In this document: positions 1 through 8,312 of the stretch, piece by piece | How positions within the stretch are numbered: the first letter of the stretch is position 1 | Layout of the letters: the number at the start of each line of letters is the position of its first letter | Assembly: GCA_041739465.1 (NCBI GenBank) | Contig: JBGSNX010000041.1 | Location: 3,018-67,017 of the forward strand | DNA: 64,000 nucleotides | From: BOKV01 sp041739465 | GTDB lineage: Bacteria; Pseudomonadota; Alphaproteobacteria; Rhizobiales; Rhizobiaceae | Direction of reading: 5' to 3' | Translations under genes and position numbers: made by a program | Notes under the pieces: model-generated | Database searches by the model: none | Seen by the model: only the letters and a program-made list of their open reading frames with translations | Told to the model about the DNA's origin: nothing

Positions 1-200
1 GAACCCAGCGACACGATGAGGTCCGGCAATTCGCCCGCCACCTTGCTGCTGCCGAGGAAGGCGGCAAGGTGCAGTGCCGCTTCCACCGGACCAACTCCGG
101 TCATCAAAGGATCGATGCGGGCCTGCAGATGTTCGCCATATTCAGCTTTAGCCGCCATGACATGGAGAATGTTGAGGCCAGAGACAGACTTCAATTGCAC
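1..200 (-). CDS. mtnN: 5'-methylthioadenosine/S-adenosylhomocysteine nucleosidase, partial (3' end off window)
   Basis: Only the first 66 codons are present; the gene runs leftward off the window. The translation from a GTG at 198-200 begins VQLKSVSGLNILHVMAAKAEYG and contains MTGVGPVEAA, the start of the purine nucleoside phosphorylase fold seen in MTA/SAH nucleosidases. That family removes adenine from methylthioadenosine and S-adenosylhomocysteine in methionine salvage. The GTG has a GGAAAA-type purine stretch just upstream; an ATG at 156-158 (MAAKAEYG) is a less likely start because the residues before it fit the family's first strand. It is divergent from the secreted-protein gene at 272. 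The family call is fairly sure, but the catalytic region is outside the window. Confidence 0.75.
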   Translation of the reverse strand, partial: MQLKSVSGLNILHVMAAKAEYGEHLQARIDPLMTGVGPVEAALHLAAFLGSSKVAGELPDLIVSLG

Positions 201-229
201 ATGATTTTCCTTGGCAAGTCACCCAAAAA

Positions 230-259
230 CGCGTTTTCTTGGAGAAAGAGGAAAACGCG
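230..259. repeat. Perfect 9-bp inverted repeat in a divergent promoter region
   Basis: CGCGTTTTC at 230-238 is mirrored exactly by GAAAACGCG at 251-259 with 12 bases between, so the half-site centres lie 21 bases apart, about two helical turns. It sits between the divergent mtnN and secreted-protein starts. There is no T-run, so a terminator is unlikely; an operator or an mRNA hairpin in the leader of the rightward gene are both possible. Confidence 0.5.
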
Positions 260-271
260 GAAACCACAACC

Positions 272-712
272 ATGTCCATGCAAAAAGCCCTGTTTGCCAC
301 AGGCTTTGTGATCTTTGCAATTTCGCTGGGGATCCGGTCCAATGCCTTCGCGCAGGAATGCGCCAGCACGTATCTCGACCACAATGGCAGCCAGATGCGG
401 GCCGATCTGTGCGGCAGCGACCTGTTCATCTACTACGACAATCCGCGCCCCGGGATCCGCAAACTTGGCGTTGCGTCGGGAACCCTGCTCTTTGACGGTG
501 TTGTCAGCCAGCTTAATGGCATTACCTTCATCGAGGGCAATGCAAGGGTTTTCAAAGCCGGGTGCGGCGAGGCCGAGTTCCGGGTCGAAGGTGGATATGC
601 CCAACCGCAAGGAAATGGTCCGGCACCGATTTATCTGGCAGGCGTCGCACCGGTTCGCAATTCCAGTTGCAAGGTCACTGGCCAGCGCAACGAGACGCTC
701 GACTTCAACTGA
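272..712 (+). CDS. Small secreted protein of unknown function with four cysteines
   Basis: I do not recognise this 146-residue protein. It starts with a clear Sec signal peptide: MSMQK, a hydrophobic stretch to about residue 22, then SNAFAQ before ECAST, consistent with cleavage near residue 28. The mature part of about 118 residues has four cysteines (ECAS, DLCGS, AGCGE, SSCKV), an even number that would allow two disulfides in the periplasm, and is rich in glycine and beta-type sequence. The ATG at 272 is chosen over an in-frame TTG at 239 because the signal peptide starts there; the ATG at 278 is an alternative. The neighbours mtnN (divergent) and tspO (convergent) give no functional hint. 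Confidence 0.6.
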   Translation: MSMQKALFATGFVIFAISLGIRSNAFAQECASTYLDHNGSQMRADLCGSDLFIYYDNPRPGIRKLGVASGTLLFDGVVSQLNGITFIEGNARVFKAGCGEAEFRVEGGYAQPQGNGPAPIYLAGVAPVRNSSCKVTGQRNETLDFN

Positions 713-729
713 AAATCCTTGCGTCGCAA

Positions 730-1209
730 TCAGACTGCGGCTCGGGTTGCGTACTGCGGATTGAGCCTGATGATTGAAAAGTTGAGGTATGAGGCGAACA
801 TGCCCCAGGCAGCATAGGGCATGAAAAGCAGCGCTGCCGTGCGTTCTACCGGCCACGCAAGGACGATGAATGCCACGACGCTCAGTACAAGTCCTATGAC
901 CACCACAAAGCCTTCCTGCGGGCGTTTCCAGCGGAAGAAAACGATGCTCCATGCACCGTTGAACACCAATTGTGAAAACCAGGCCGCCATCAGCCAAAAC
1001 GCCATGGAAGAATGCCAGGCGATCGCGCCTGCCAAGCCTATCAGCACGTAGAGCACGGTCCACGCGACCGGAAAGAGCCAGTCCGGCGGGTTCAACTTCG
1101 ATTTGCGAAGCGATTTGTACCAGGGGCCGGGCGGCGACATGAGCGCGCTGGTAAAACCAACCGCAAACATGATGCCAATCATTGCGGCAATGGTCGGCCA
1201 TGGGGTCAT
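730..1209 (-). CDS. tspO: TspO/MBR family tryptophan-rich sensory protein
   Basis: The 159-residue polytopic membrane protein has five predicted transmembrane helices and family marks such as PPDWLFPVAWTVLYVLIG, FNGAWSIVFF and YLNFSIIRLN. TspO proteins bind porphyrins and related ligands in the outer or cytoplasmic membrane and modulate tetrapyrrole and stress responses in alphaproteobacteria. The length matches the family. The start ATG (1207-1209) overlaps the stop of the upstream cyclic-nucleotide-binding gene in an ATGA arrangement, so the two are probably translated together. A link between cyclic-nucleotide sensing and TspO is inference from this overlap only. Confidence 0.92.
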   Translation of the reverse strand: MTPWPTIAAMIGIMFAVGFTSALMSPPGPWYKSLRKSKLNPPDWLFPVAWTVLYVLIGLAGAIAWHSSMAFWLMAAWFSQLVFNGAWSIVFFRWKRPQEGFVVVIGLVLSVVAFIVLAWPVERTAALLFMPYAAWGMFASYLNFSIIRLNPQYATRAAV

Positions 1210-1937
1210 GCGGTTTTCTCTTCCCTTTTCCTGACAGCCCTGCTGCCGGGTTTGGCCAGGCGGGTATGAAAATCTGTGTTGGTCTTCACAAGCTTGTCGA
1301 CAAGGTTGCGGTTGAAGCCGCTTTCCAGAGCATTGCGAACATCGGTGTTCTTTTCAAGAAATGCCTTCAAGGCAACCCGATCAAAGCAAAGATACCGCAA
1401 CGGGGTCACGGTTGTGACAGTCGCCGTCGCCGACTTGCCGGTAAGATAACTCATTTCGCCAAGAAAATCACCCGGTCCGACCATGCCAATTTGACGACCG
1501 GATCGCTGCACCCGAGCGGTGCCGTTGACGACGTAATACAGGCCCGGAGGCGTGGTTTCTTCCTCGATCACGACCATCCCGTCCGAAACTTCTGTCCAGG
1601 CACCCAGTTTCATCAGCTTGCGTGATTGTGCGCGCTCGACACCTGGCAGCACCGCATCGATGAATCCCTGTTCTTCCAAGCTGAAACGGCCACGCCGGTT
1701 TTCCACAAAGATGATCAGAAGCTGGATGGCGTTGACCAGCGTGAAGACCACTTCCCAAAACAGGCTGACCGAATCCGCCTGCGAGTAATAATATCCGGCA
1801 GAGAACATGCCGGCCGAGATCGCCATCAAACGCAAATAGACCATTCGCCGCATCAGCATGGAGCCGATGAGGAGCATGTAGGAGAGATGGCCGGCCAAAT
1901 TGGCCGGATCGACAAATGCCGTGTAAAATTGCTGCAT
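1206..1937 (-). CDS. Popeye-like membrane protein with C-terminal cyclic nucleotide-binding domain
   Basis: The 243-residue protein has about three N-terminal transmembrane helices (roughly residues 14-90), a short linker containing VENRRGRFSLEEQ, then a cNMP-binding beta-roll (about 110-215). The order of short extracellular N terminus, three helices and a cNMP domain is that of Popeye-domain proteins. The phosphate-binding cassette reads GDFLGEMSYLTGKSATATV: the cassette glutamate is present, but the usual arginine of the R-S-A motif is lysine, so ligand preference is uncertain. The ATG at 1937 is chosen because it starts the helix region and lies just after the rsmB-like stop; the longer frame to 1982 would overlap that gene. 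It overlaps tspO by four bases. It may be an effector of cAMP or another nucleotide at the membrane. Confidence 0.75.
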   Translation of the reverse strand: MQQFYTAFVDPANLAGHLSYMLLIGSMLMRRMVYLRLMAISAGMFSAGYYYSQADSVSLFWEVVFTLVNAIQLLIIFVENRRGRFSLEEQGFIDAVLPGVERAQSRKLMKLGAWTEVSDGMVVIEEETTPPGLYYVVNGTARVQRSGRQIGMVGPGDFLGEMSYLTGKSATATVTTVTPLRYLCFDRVALKAFLEKNTDVRNALESGFNRNLVDKLVKTNTDFHTRLAKPGSRAVRKREEKTA

Positions 1938-1953
1938 GTGAACCCGTGATCCC

Positions 1954-3234
1954 CTATGCGGCGGAGCGCGCAAGACCAGCAATGAAGAAGCCGTCGGTCT
2001 TTGCCCCCAATGGTGTCAGGGTCACCTTAGTGTCGTCAACGTCATCGCGGTGTGCCAAATCACACAGGTTTCCAAGGGGAAGCCGCGTGGGGGAAAATTC
2101 ACTGTGCAGTGACAGGAAATGCGCAATCCGGTCGGCGTTTTCCTGTGGCAAGAGCGAGCATGTCACGTAGATCAGCCGTCCGCCCGGCTTGACGAACCGG
2201 GCAGCGCTGCCAAGCACTTCATCCTGCTCGGCAATGCGAAGTTCAAGGTTGCGCTCGTCTAGCCGCCATTTTGAATCGGGCCTCCTACGCCATGTACCTG
2301 AACCGGTGCATGGCGCATCGACCAGCACGCAGTCCATTTTTCCAACCAATGCCTCAAGCTCATTGGTTCTGGCATGAACCTGCACATTGCGGGTGCCCGC
2401 CCGTTTCAGCCGCTCGAAGATCGGGGCCAGACGATTGCGGTCTGCATCATGGGCGTGAACCTGGCCGCGATTGTCCATTTGCGCGGCAAGTGCCAGCGTC
2501 TTGCCGCCGGCGCCTGCGCAAAAATCCAAAACCTGTTCGCCGGGCGCTGCACCCGCCAGCAGGGCCGCAGCCTGGCTGCCGCAATCCTGCACCTCAAACC
2601 AGCCTTTCTGGTAAGCAGGTTCGGCCTGGACATTTGGCAGGCGGGCATCGCGCACTCCCGCATCAATGCGGATGGCGTCCTTGCTGATCGGACCTGCGTG
2701 CGCGGCTGTGCGATCCAACTGGCGAATAATTTTTTCGCGGTCGGCTTTCAGCCGATTGGCGCGGAGGTCAAGCGGCGGCCGTTCGCCCAACGCTGCTGCC
2801 TCGGCAACCCAGTTCGTACCAAATGCTCTTTCGAAATGGGGCACACACCATTGCGGAATGTCGGCCCGAACCCAATCCTGCGCCAGCGAAAGATCAACCT
2901 CGATGCAACGCGTCATGACATCAGGGTCCGGCAAAGCGGGCGCAAATTTGTCACCGTCAAAAGCCTGTGCCAATTGTTCGGGTGAATAGGCCCATTGCCG
3001 CAGCAATGTTGCAAGAACCAGCGATGTGCTGTCTTCGGCACCGATGGCGAAGGCCTGCGAAGCCTTCTTGCGCAAAGTGTCATAGACAATGTTTCCCATG
3101 GCCGAGCGGTCGCCGCCACCTGCAAAGCGGTGGGCCAAGCCCCAGTCCCGCAAAGCTTCAGACGCCGGCCGTTTTCGCGTATCGATGTTGTCGAGAACCT
3201 CGATTGCTGCTTGTACCCTGCCACCAAGTCGCAT
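1954..3234 (-). CDS. RsmB/NOP family RNA (cytosine-C5) methyltransferase
   Basis: The 426-residue cytosolic protein has an N-terminal NusB-like RNA-binding region and a C-terminal Rossmann methyltransferase. Motif I is VLDFCAGAGGKTLALAAQ, motif IV is VDAPCTGSGTWRRRPDSKW (PC cysteine) and motif VI is YVTCSLLPQEN (catalytic TC cysteine), the two-cysteine signature of m5C RNA methyltransferases. The closest characterised member is RsmB (16S rRNA C967), but the target in this branch is not proven by sequence. It follows the MAPEG gene by a few bases and precedes the Popeye-like gene, in the guaB set. Confidence 0.9.
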   Translation of the reverse strand: MRLGGRVQAAIEVLDNIDTRKRPASEALRDWGLAHRFAGGGDRSAMGNIVYDTLRKKASQAFAIGAEDSTSLVLATLLRQWAYSPEQLAQAFDGDKFAPALPDPDVMTRCIEVDLSLAQDWVRADIPQWCVPHFERAFGTNWVAEAAALGERPPLDLRANRLKADREKIIRQLDRTAAHAGPISKDAIRIDAGVRDARLPNVQAEPAYQKGWFEVQDCGSQAAALLAGAAPGEQVLDFCAGAGGKTLALAAQMDNRGQVHAHDADRNRLAPIFERLKRAGTRNVQVHARTNELEALVGKMDCVLVDAPCTGSGTWRRRPDSKWRLDERNLELRIAEQDEVLGSAARFVKPGGRLIYVTCSLLPQENADRIAHFLSLHSEFSPTRLPLGNLCDLAHRDDVDDTKVTLTPLGAKTDGFFIAGLARSAA

Positions 3235-3237
3235 GTT

Positions 3238-3657
3238 CTAGATCACGCCGGCGAGGACAAGAAGATTGACGATCCAGAACACTAGCAAAACCAACAGCGC
3301 GGCGGAAAACATCGGACGACGCAGGCGCAAATTGTTGCTGGTTACGTGAATGGCGACATGCGCAAGCTTGAGCACCAGAAACGCGAAGGCCAACGCAATC
3401 GTCAGTCCGGATGCGGCATCGCTGACAAAAGCTGTCAGACACGCAGCATAGAACAGGACGCCGGTTTCATTCTGGTTGCGAATGGCGTTCGAGAATTTGA
3501 GGCTCTCTTCGGGCTCTTCCCGATTGTAACGATAGACCGAGGCGCGAACCTTGCCCTCGACTACGCTTTTGACACGGACCTGACCCATCGGAAAGTAGAG
3601 CAGCATCGTTGCAATTGCATGCAACGCCATTGGTATCAACAGCAGATTGGCGTCCAT
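3238..3657 (-). CDS. MAPEG family membrane protein
   Basis: The 139-residue protein has four hydrophobic helices and the MAPEG pattern ESLKFSNAIRNQNETGVLFY between helices one and two, where the family has an E-x-x-x-R-x-x-x-N-x-x-E-type glutathione-binding sequence. MAPEG proteins are membrane-associated enzymes of eicosanoid and glutathione metabolism; bacterial members are mostly unassigned. It lies 10 bases after guaB and 3 bases before the rsmB-like gene, a context common in Rhizobiales genomes. The specific reaction cannot be told from the sequence. Confidence 0.85.
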   Translation of the reverse strand: MDANLLLIPMALHAIATMLLYFPMGQVRVKSVVEGKVRASVYRYNREEPEESLKFSNAIRNQNETGVLFYAACLTAFVSDAASGLTIALAFAFLVLKLAHVAIHVTSNNLRLRRPMFSAALLVLLVFWIVNLLVLAGVI

Positions 3658-3667
3658 TTTTCAGTCC

Positions 3668-5164
3668 TCACGCATTGCGGTGGTAGTTGGGGCTTTCGCG
3701 GGTAATTGTCACGCCGTGCGCATGGCTTTCGGCAAGTCCGGCATTGGTAATCCGCACAAAGGTGGCTTTTTCCTGAAATTCGGCAAGGTTTGCTCCGCCG
3801 ACATAGCCCATCGCTGCCCTGAGGCCTCCCGCCAACTGGTGAACAACCGCACCAACCGGCCCCTTGTAGGCGACCTGACCTTCAATGCCTTCGGGTACCA
3901 GTTTCAACGCATCGCGAACTTCCGCCTGAAAATAGCGGTCTGCCGAGCCGCGGGCCATCGCCCCGACCGAACCCATGCCGCGATACGCCTTGAAGGAGCG
4001 CCCCTGATGCAAATAGACGTCGCCCGGGCTTTCTTCGGTTCCAGCCAGCAACGACCCCACCATGACTGCAGAAGCACCGGCCGCAATTGCCTTGGCAAGA
4101 TCGCCCGAGTACTTGATGCCACCATCGGCAATTACCGGTATTCCGGATTTCTGGGCGCGCTCGACACAGGCAAGGATTGCCGAAAACTGCGGCACGCCCA
4201 CGCCCGCCACGATGCGGGTGGTGCAGATGGAGCCTGGGCCAATGCCCACCTTGACCGCGTCGGCACCTGAATCAATCAAAGCCTGCGCCCCGTCGGCGGT
4301 TGCGACATTGCCCGCGATGATCCGAACAGCGTTGGAAAGTTTCTTGATCCTGGCAACGGCATCCAGAACACGTTGTGAATGGCCGTGCGCCGTGTCGACG
4401 ACAATGACGTCCACGCCGGCGTCAAGCAGTCTCTCCGCCCGCTCAAAGCCGTCATCGCCCACGGAAGTTGCCGCTGCTGCACGCAACCTTCCTTGGGCAT
4501 CCTTGGCGGCATCGGGATGCATCTGCGATTTTTCGATGTCCTTGACGGTGATGAGACCGGTGCAACGGTTTTGCTCGTCAACCACCACAAGCTTTTCAAT
4601 GCGGTGCTGGTGCAACAGCCGCTTTGCTTCTTCCTGGCTGACCGAATCGCGAACCGTGACCAGCCGCTCTTTTGTCATCAATTCGCTGACTTTCTGGCGG
4701 GGATCGGAGGCAAATCGCACGTCACGGTTGGTCAAAATGCCAACCAGTTTTCCTGGCTTGCCCGATGCAGCATTTTCAACAACGGGAATGCCGGAAATCG
4801 AATGAACTTTCATCAGGTCGAGCGCATCGCGCAAGGTGGCATCCGGCCCGATGGTGACAGGGTTGACCACCATTCCGGACTCAAATTTCTTGACCTGACG
4901 GACCTGTTCAGCCTGTTCGGCAGGTGTCAGATTGCGGTGGATGACGCCCAGTCCGCCGGCTTGCGCCATGGCAATCGCCAGCCGGAATTCGGTGACGGTA
5001 TCCATTGCTGCCGAAATGATCGGCAGGTTGAGATCGATGTCGCGGGCGATGCGGGTAGCGATGCTGGTTTCGCCGGGCATGACAAACGAATGCCCCGGCT
5101 GAAGCAGCACGTCATCAAATGTGAGGGCAAGATCGCCGGTGGGCGTTTCGACGATGCGGGACAT
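3668..5164 (-). CDS. guaB: Inosine-5'-monophosphate dehydrogenase
   Basis: The 498-residue enzyme oxidises IMP to XMP with NAD, the committed step to guanine nucleotides. The TIM-barrel start LTFDDVLLQPG is followed by two CBS domains (about residues 95-210; SGIPVVE, LTNRDVRF and IEKLVVVDE) and the catalytic loop GPGSICTTRIVAGVGVPQ with its active-site cysteine near residue 305; YRGMGSVGAM and the EGxxG loop follow. The ATG at 5164 gives the conserved MSRIVETP N terminus and has CAGGA just upstream; the frame remains open further upstream to 5254 but lacks family sequence. It heads the leftward set with MAPEG and the rsmB-like gene. Confidence 0.98.
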   Translation of the reverse strand: MSRIVETPTGDLALTFDDVLLQPGHSFVMPGETSIATRIARDIDLNLPIISAAMDTVTEFRLAIAMAQAGGLGVIHRNLTPAEQAEQVRQVKKFESGMVVNPVTIGPDATLRDALDLMKVHSISGIPVVENAASGKPGKLVGILTNRDVRFASDPRQKVSELMTKERLVTVRDSVSQEEAKRLLHQHRIEKLVVVDEQNRCTGLITVKDIEKSQMHPDAAKDAQGRLRAAAATSVGDDGFERAERLLDAGVDVIVVDTAHGHSQRVLDAVARIKKLSNAVRIIAGNVATADGAQALIDSGADAVKVGIGPGSICTTRIVAGVGVPQFSAILACVERAQKSGIPVIADGGIKYSGDLAKAIAAGASAVMVGSLLAGTEESPGDVYLHQGRSFKAYRGMGSVGAMARGSADRYFQAEVRDALKLVPEGIEGQVAYKGPVGAVVHQLAGGLRAAMGYVGGANLAEFQEKATFVRITNAGLAESHAHGVTITRESPNYHRNA

Positions 5165-5299
5165 GGCCAATCCTGTCGGTAGGAGGTTGCCGCGCCGGTT
5201 GCGCTGGCGATTGAATTGGCAATTGGCGTTAGCATGCCCCCCAAAGGGATGCAAAGGGAATTGGCCCTTGGTCCACCGCCAGATGAGCGTGCGGCTGGT

Positions 5300-7180
5300 T
5301 CAGCGTGCAGTTTGGACCTTGAACAGGTGCATGCGTGCATTTGGCTGGCTAATGCGCTGAAGCCATGTTGGCTCCTTGCCCTGCAGGATCATGGCTGCAA
5401 GCGCTGTGCTGTCCTTGAGCTTTTCCTCCAGCGGTTTCACATCCTCGCAATACGCGACATAGGCGATCTTGCGGGATTGTGCGACCTGCAACGCCTTGGC
5501 AGTATCTGTCTCGAAGAAATCAATGATGTCGAGAATTGCCCGATCGTTCCGGTGGTAAGGCCCGCCGACGACGGTATGCGCGGTGAATACAAGCATTGCG
5601 GGGCCTGAATCGATGTCGCTCATGACGAGACCGGGAGCAAGGCTTGCAAGTTGGGCATATTCCGACTGCTTGTTGCAGAAGATGTGCGGTTGTTGTGCGC
5701 GCCAATCCCTGGTGTCACCTGCAGTTTGTAAAGGCCCGGATTTGGGGCTCTCGCCAGCATTTGGCGGAAAGGCCACCAGACCCATCGCCAGCCAGGTTGG
5801 CGAGGCAAGCAGCAAGACAACTGCGGCCTTCAAGACCCCGCTGGTGATGCGGGACAGACCGGCCCTTGAAAAGAGAACGAACGCCATTTCGGCAAACAGC
5901 ACGCAAAACGGAATGGCTGCAAATATGCCGATGCGAAGCGCGCGATACTGAATGAGGCTTGCCACAACGCTGATCCCAAGCACGGCAAAAAGCGCAATGA
6001 TTTCGGGATGCGTGCGGTAGCGCCTCAAAGTCACGAATGCCGCCACCGCGACCATCAGCGTTGAATAAAAGACGCCCCAGAACCAGATTTGCGGCACGGT
6101 TTTCAACTGGCCCAGCAGGCCGCGGGCTTCGCCGACATTGACCAGCCAACGGGTCTGCAATTCTGGCGGCAATTGGGAGAACGGCCCGGCGGCGCAATGC
6201 GGATAGACCAACAAGAGCGCGGCGACAACGGCAATTCCTGCAGCACTTCCGGCAGCAAACCGGATTGCAATCATTCGGTTGGAACTGCCAGCAGATGCGA
6301 GCACCGGCGAAAATTGGCCTAGCGTTGCATAGGCTGCAGCGACCAGCAGCAATGCGAGAAGGTAGAAGGACGAGTTTGCATCGCAGCGGGCTTGCGCCCA
6401 GTCTTGCGGCGCAATGTTGGCAAGGAACAAGACGGGCGTTGCAATTGCCAGGCCAGCCGCCACGCGTTTCAACCCGGCACCATCGGGGTCGCGGCCGATC
6501 ACCCAGTCAAGGCCGAGCCATCCAAAGAGGAATGCAACAATCATGATTGCATCCAGCCCGACTGAAATGCTGGCAACGATGGCAATCCCGACAAGCACAG
6601 GGCCAAAGCCGGTTTTTCCGGAGACGATACCCAGCAACATGAGGCAAAACAGGAGAATTTGTACGCCGTGGTGGTCGATCCGGCCGGGCATGAATTCGGT
6701 AAGCGCGGTGATGCAGGTAACGGTGAACAACAGCGCCAGCAGCGGGTTGGCTGCCGGGTCCAGCTTGCGGCAGATGGCAAGAACCACCAGCACAGTCGCC
6801 ACGAGCAAAAGCATCGGCCACACAATAGCCGCCGCGCGTTCGGCAAGAACGGGCGAAAGGCCCAGTTCGAAAAGCCGGATCAACATCGCGATGGGCACAT
6901 CGACCAACCGCGACCAGTGGATGTCTGCGCCGGAAGGTGGGTTCATCGAATGGTTGACCAGATCAAACCAACCCTGCCCGTTCATCCAGTTGCGGACCTG
7001 CGCCAGCCTCTGAAAATCATCGGTATCGGGCATCGCCCCTTCGCTCATCAACAATGGCAGCTTTTTCCAGAACCAGGCGATCTGGAACAGAACCGTCCAC
7101 ATGATGATTCGAGCGGTTGAGACCGCAGGTAGGGCCGCCAGCGGAGGCATGGGGCTTGAAGCAATTGTTGCGACTGTCAT
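5300..7180 (-). CDS. Multi-pass membrane protein resembling GT-C glycosyltransferases (STT3/PglB-like fold)
   Basis: The 626-residue protein has roughly 11-13 transmembrane helices followed by a soluble C-terminal domain of about 120 residues. The first large loop carries DTDDFQRLAQVRNWM and a second GRIDHHGVQ motif, which are reminiscent of the acidic loop motifs of GT-C enzymes such as STT3 and PglB, which use polyprenyl-linked sugars. The C-terminal domain contains CNKQSEYAQLASLAPGLV and a lone VGGPYHRND patch. The substrate is unknown. It is divergent, 145 bases away, from a GT2/methyltransferase/EmrE-like set that could build and flip a lipid-linked sugar, which supports but does not prove a transferase role. 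Confidence 0.6.
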   Translation of the reverse strand: MTVATIASSPMPPLAALPAVSTARIIMWTVLFQIAWFWKKLPLLMSEGAMPDTDDFQRLAQVRNWMNGQGWFDLVNHSMNPPSGADIHWSRLVDVPIAMLIRLFELGLSPVLAERAAAIVWPMLLLVATVLVVLAICRKLDPAANPLLALLFTVTCITALTEFMPGRIDHHGVQILLFCLMLLGIVSGKTGFGPVLVGIAIVASISVGLDAIMIVAFLFGWLGLDWVIGRDPDGAGLKRVAAGLAIATPVLFLANIAPQDWAQARCDANSSFYLLALLLVAAAYATLGQFSPVLASAGSSNRMIAIRFAAGSAAGIAVVAALLLVYPHCAAGPFSQLPPELQTRWLVNVGEARGLLGQLKTVPQIWFWGVFYSTLMVAVAAFVTLRRYRTHPEIIALFAVLGISVVASLIQYRALRIGIFAAIPFCVLFAEMAFVLFSRAGLSRITSGVLKAAVVLLLASPTWLAMGLVAFPPNAGESPKSGPLQTAGDTRDWRAQQPHIFCNKQSEYAQLASLAPGLVMSDIDSGPAMLVFTAHTVVGGPYHRNDRAILDIIDFFETDTAKALQVAQSRKIAYVAYCEDVKPLEEKLKDSTALAAMILQGKEPTWLQRISQPNARMHLFKVQTAR

Positions 7181-7250
7181 TTTTCCCCGCCCTCAAAGGC
7201 GAAAGGCGGCATTATGCAGGCCGCCAGAAACGTTCGTTTCAACCTCGTGC

Positions 7251-7261
7251 TTAATCATTAA
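7251..7261. promoter_or_regulatory. Palindrome TTAATCATTAA in a divergent intergenic region
   Basis: A perfect 11-base palindrome lies in the AT-richer centre of the 145-base gap between the GT-C-like gene (leftward) and the GT2 gene (rightward). It could be an operator shared by both sides or simply AT-rich promoter sequence; nothing else supports a specific regulator. Confidence 0.3.
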
Positions 7262-7325
7262 TTTTTATTTTACTGCGCAGCATTAGGTCTTGTTCCAACC
7301 GAATAGTAACAGGTGGATTTCGGAC

Positions 7326-8246
7326 ATGTTGATGGTGCGTGACAAGACAGTTGCCGTGCTCGTTCCCTGCAAGAACGAGGCTTTGACTATCCGTTCCGTG
7401 GTGGAAGGGTTCCGGCGGGCACTGCCGGGCTGCACCGTTTATGTCTACGACAACAATTCCACCGACGACACGGCAATCATTGCCCGCGAGGCTGGCGCGG
7501 TGGTTGGCCGTGAAGCACGCCCCGGCAAAGGCAATGTGGTTCGTCGCATGTTTTCCGAAATCGACGCTGACGTGTATCTGATGGTCGATGGCGACGACAC
7601 CTATGACGCCGCGCAGGCATCGGTTCTGGTCAATACGCTGGTTGCAGAAGACGCCGACATGGTGGTTGCAGCGCGCATCGGTGCTTCTGAGAAGCATCAG
7701 CGCAAGGGCCACGCCTTTGGCAACCGAATGTTCAACGTTCTGTATTCACGCCTGTTTGGCCGCGAATTCTCGGACATTTTTTCAGGTTACCGCGCATTCT
7801 CGCGCCGGTTTGTAAAAAGCTTTCCGGCCGTATCGGCGGGTTTTGAAATCGAGACCGAACTTTCTGTCCATGCCTCGCAATTGCGCCTGCCAGTGGCTGA
7901 AGTCGCCTTGCCCTACAAGGACCGACCGGAAGGTTCGGTCAGCAAGCTTTCAACGCTTCGCGACGGGGCGCGCATTCTCAAGACGATCATCGTCCTGCTC
8001 AAGGAATACAAGCCGATGACATTCTTCGGCAGCATCGGCCTTGCCGGCATCTTGTTTGCATTCGTGCTGGCCTTGCCACTCTTCATCGAATTCAGCCGCA
8101 CCGGCCTCGTCGAGCGTTTGCCGACCGCGATCCTTTGCACCGGCATCACCATCGTTTCGATGCTGACAATCACTGCGGGCGTGGTGCTGGACTCGATCCG
8201 CCGCATGCGGGCCGAGATCAAGCGCATGTTTTACAATCTCACCTGA
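7326..8246 (+). CDS. Family 2 glycosyltransferase with two C-terminal membrane helices
   Basis: The 306-residue protein has an N-terminal GT-A domain: VAVLVPCKNEALTIRSVVEG, YDNNSTDDT, and the nucleotide-sugar/metal motif MVDGDDTYD near residue 80. FSDIFSGYRAFSRRF follows as in DPM1/GtrB-like polyprenyl-phosphate sugar transferases. Two hydrophobic segments (about residues 236-258 and 270-292) anchor the C terminus. Such enzymes usually load a hexose onto undecaprenyl phosphate on the cytoplasmic face. The ATG at 7326 is preceded by AGGTGG at a spacing of nine; an upstream TTG at 7290 has no such site. It leads a three-gene rightward set. Confidence 0.88.
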   Translation: MLMVRDKTVAVLVPCKNEALTIRSVVEGFRRALPGCTVYVYDNNSTDDTAIIAREAGAVVGREARPGKGNVVRRMFSEIDADVYLMVDGDDTYDAAQASVLVNTLVAEDADMVVAARIGASEKHQRKGHAFGNRMFNVLYSRLFGREFSDIFSGYRAFSRRFVKSFPAVSAGFEIETELSVHASQLRLPVAEVALPYKDRPEGSVSKLSTLRDGARILKTIIVLLKEYKPMTFFGSIGLAGILFAFVLALPLFIEFSRTGLVERLPTAILCTGITIVSMLTITAGVVLDSIRRMRAEIKRMFYNLT

Positions 8247-8312
8247 GTACAAAGATTTCTGGCGCCGGACCCTGGTCCTGAATGCGCAACCAATTCCAAG
8301 GAGCGAAAACCA

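Noticed and set aside
191..1201. Open frame of 336 codons on the minus strand
   Set aside because: It overlaps both the secreted-protein gene and tspO; its residues are arginine- and histidine-rich shadow sequence.
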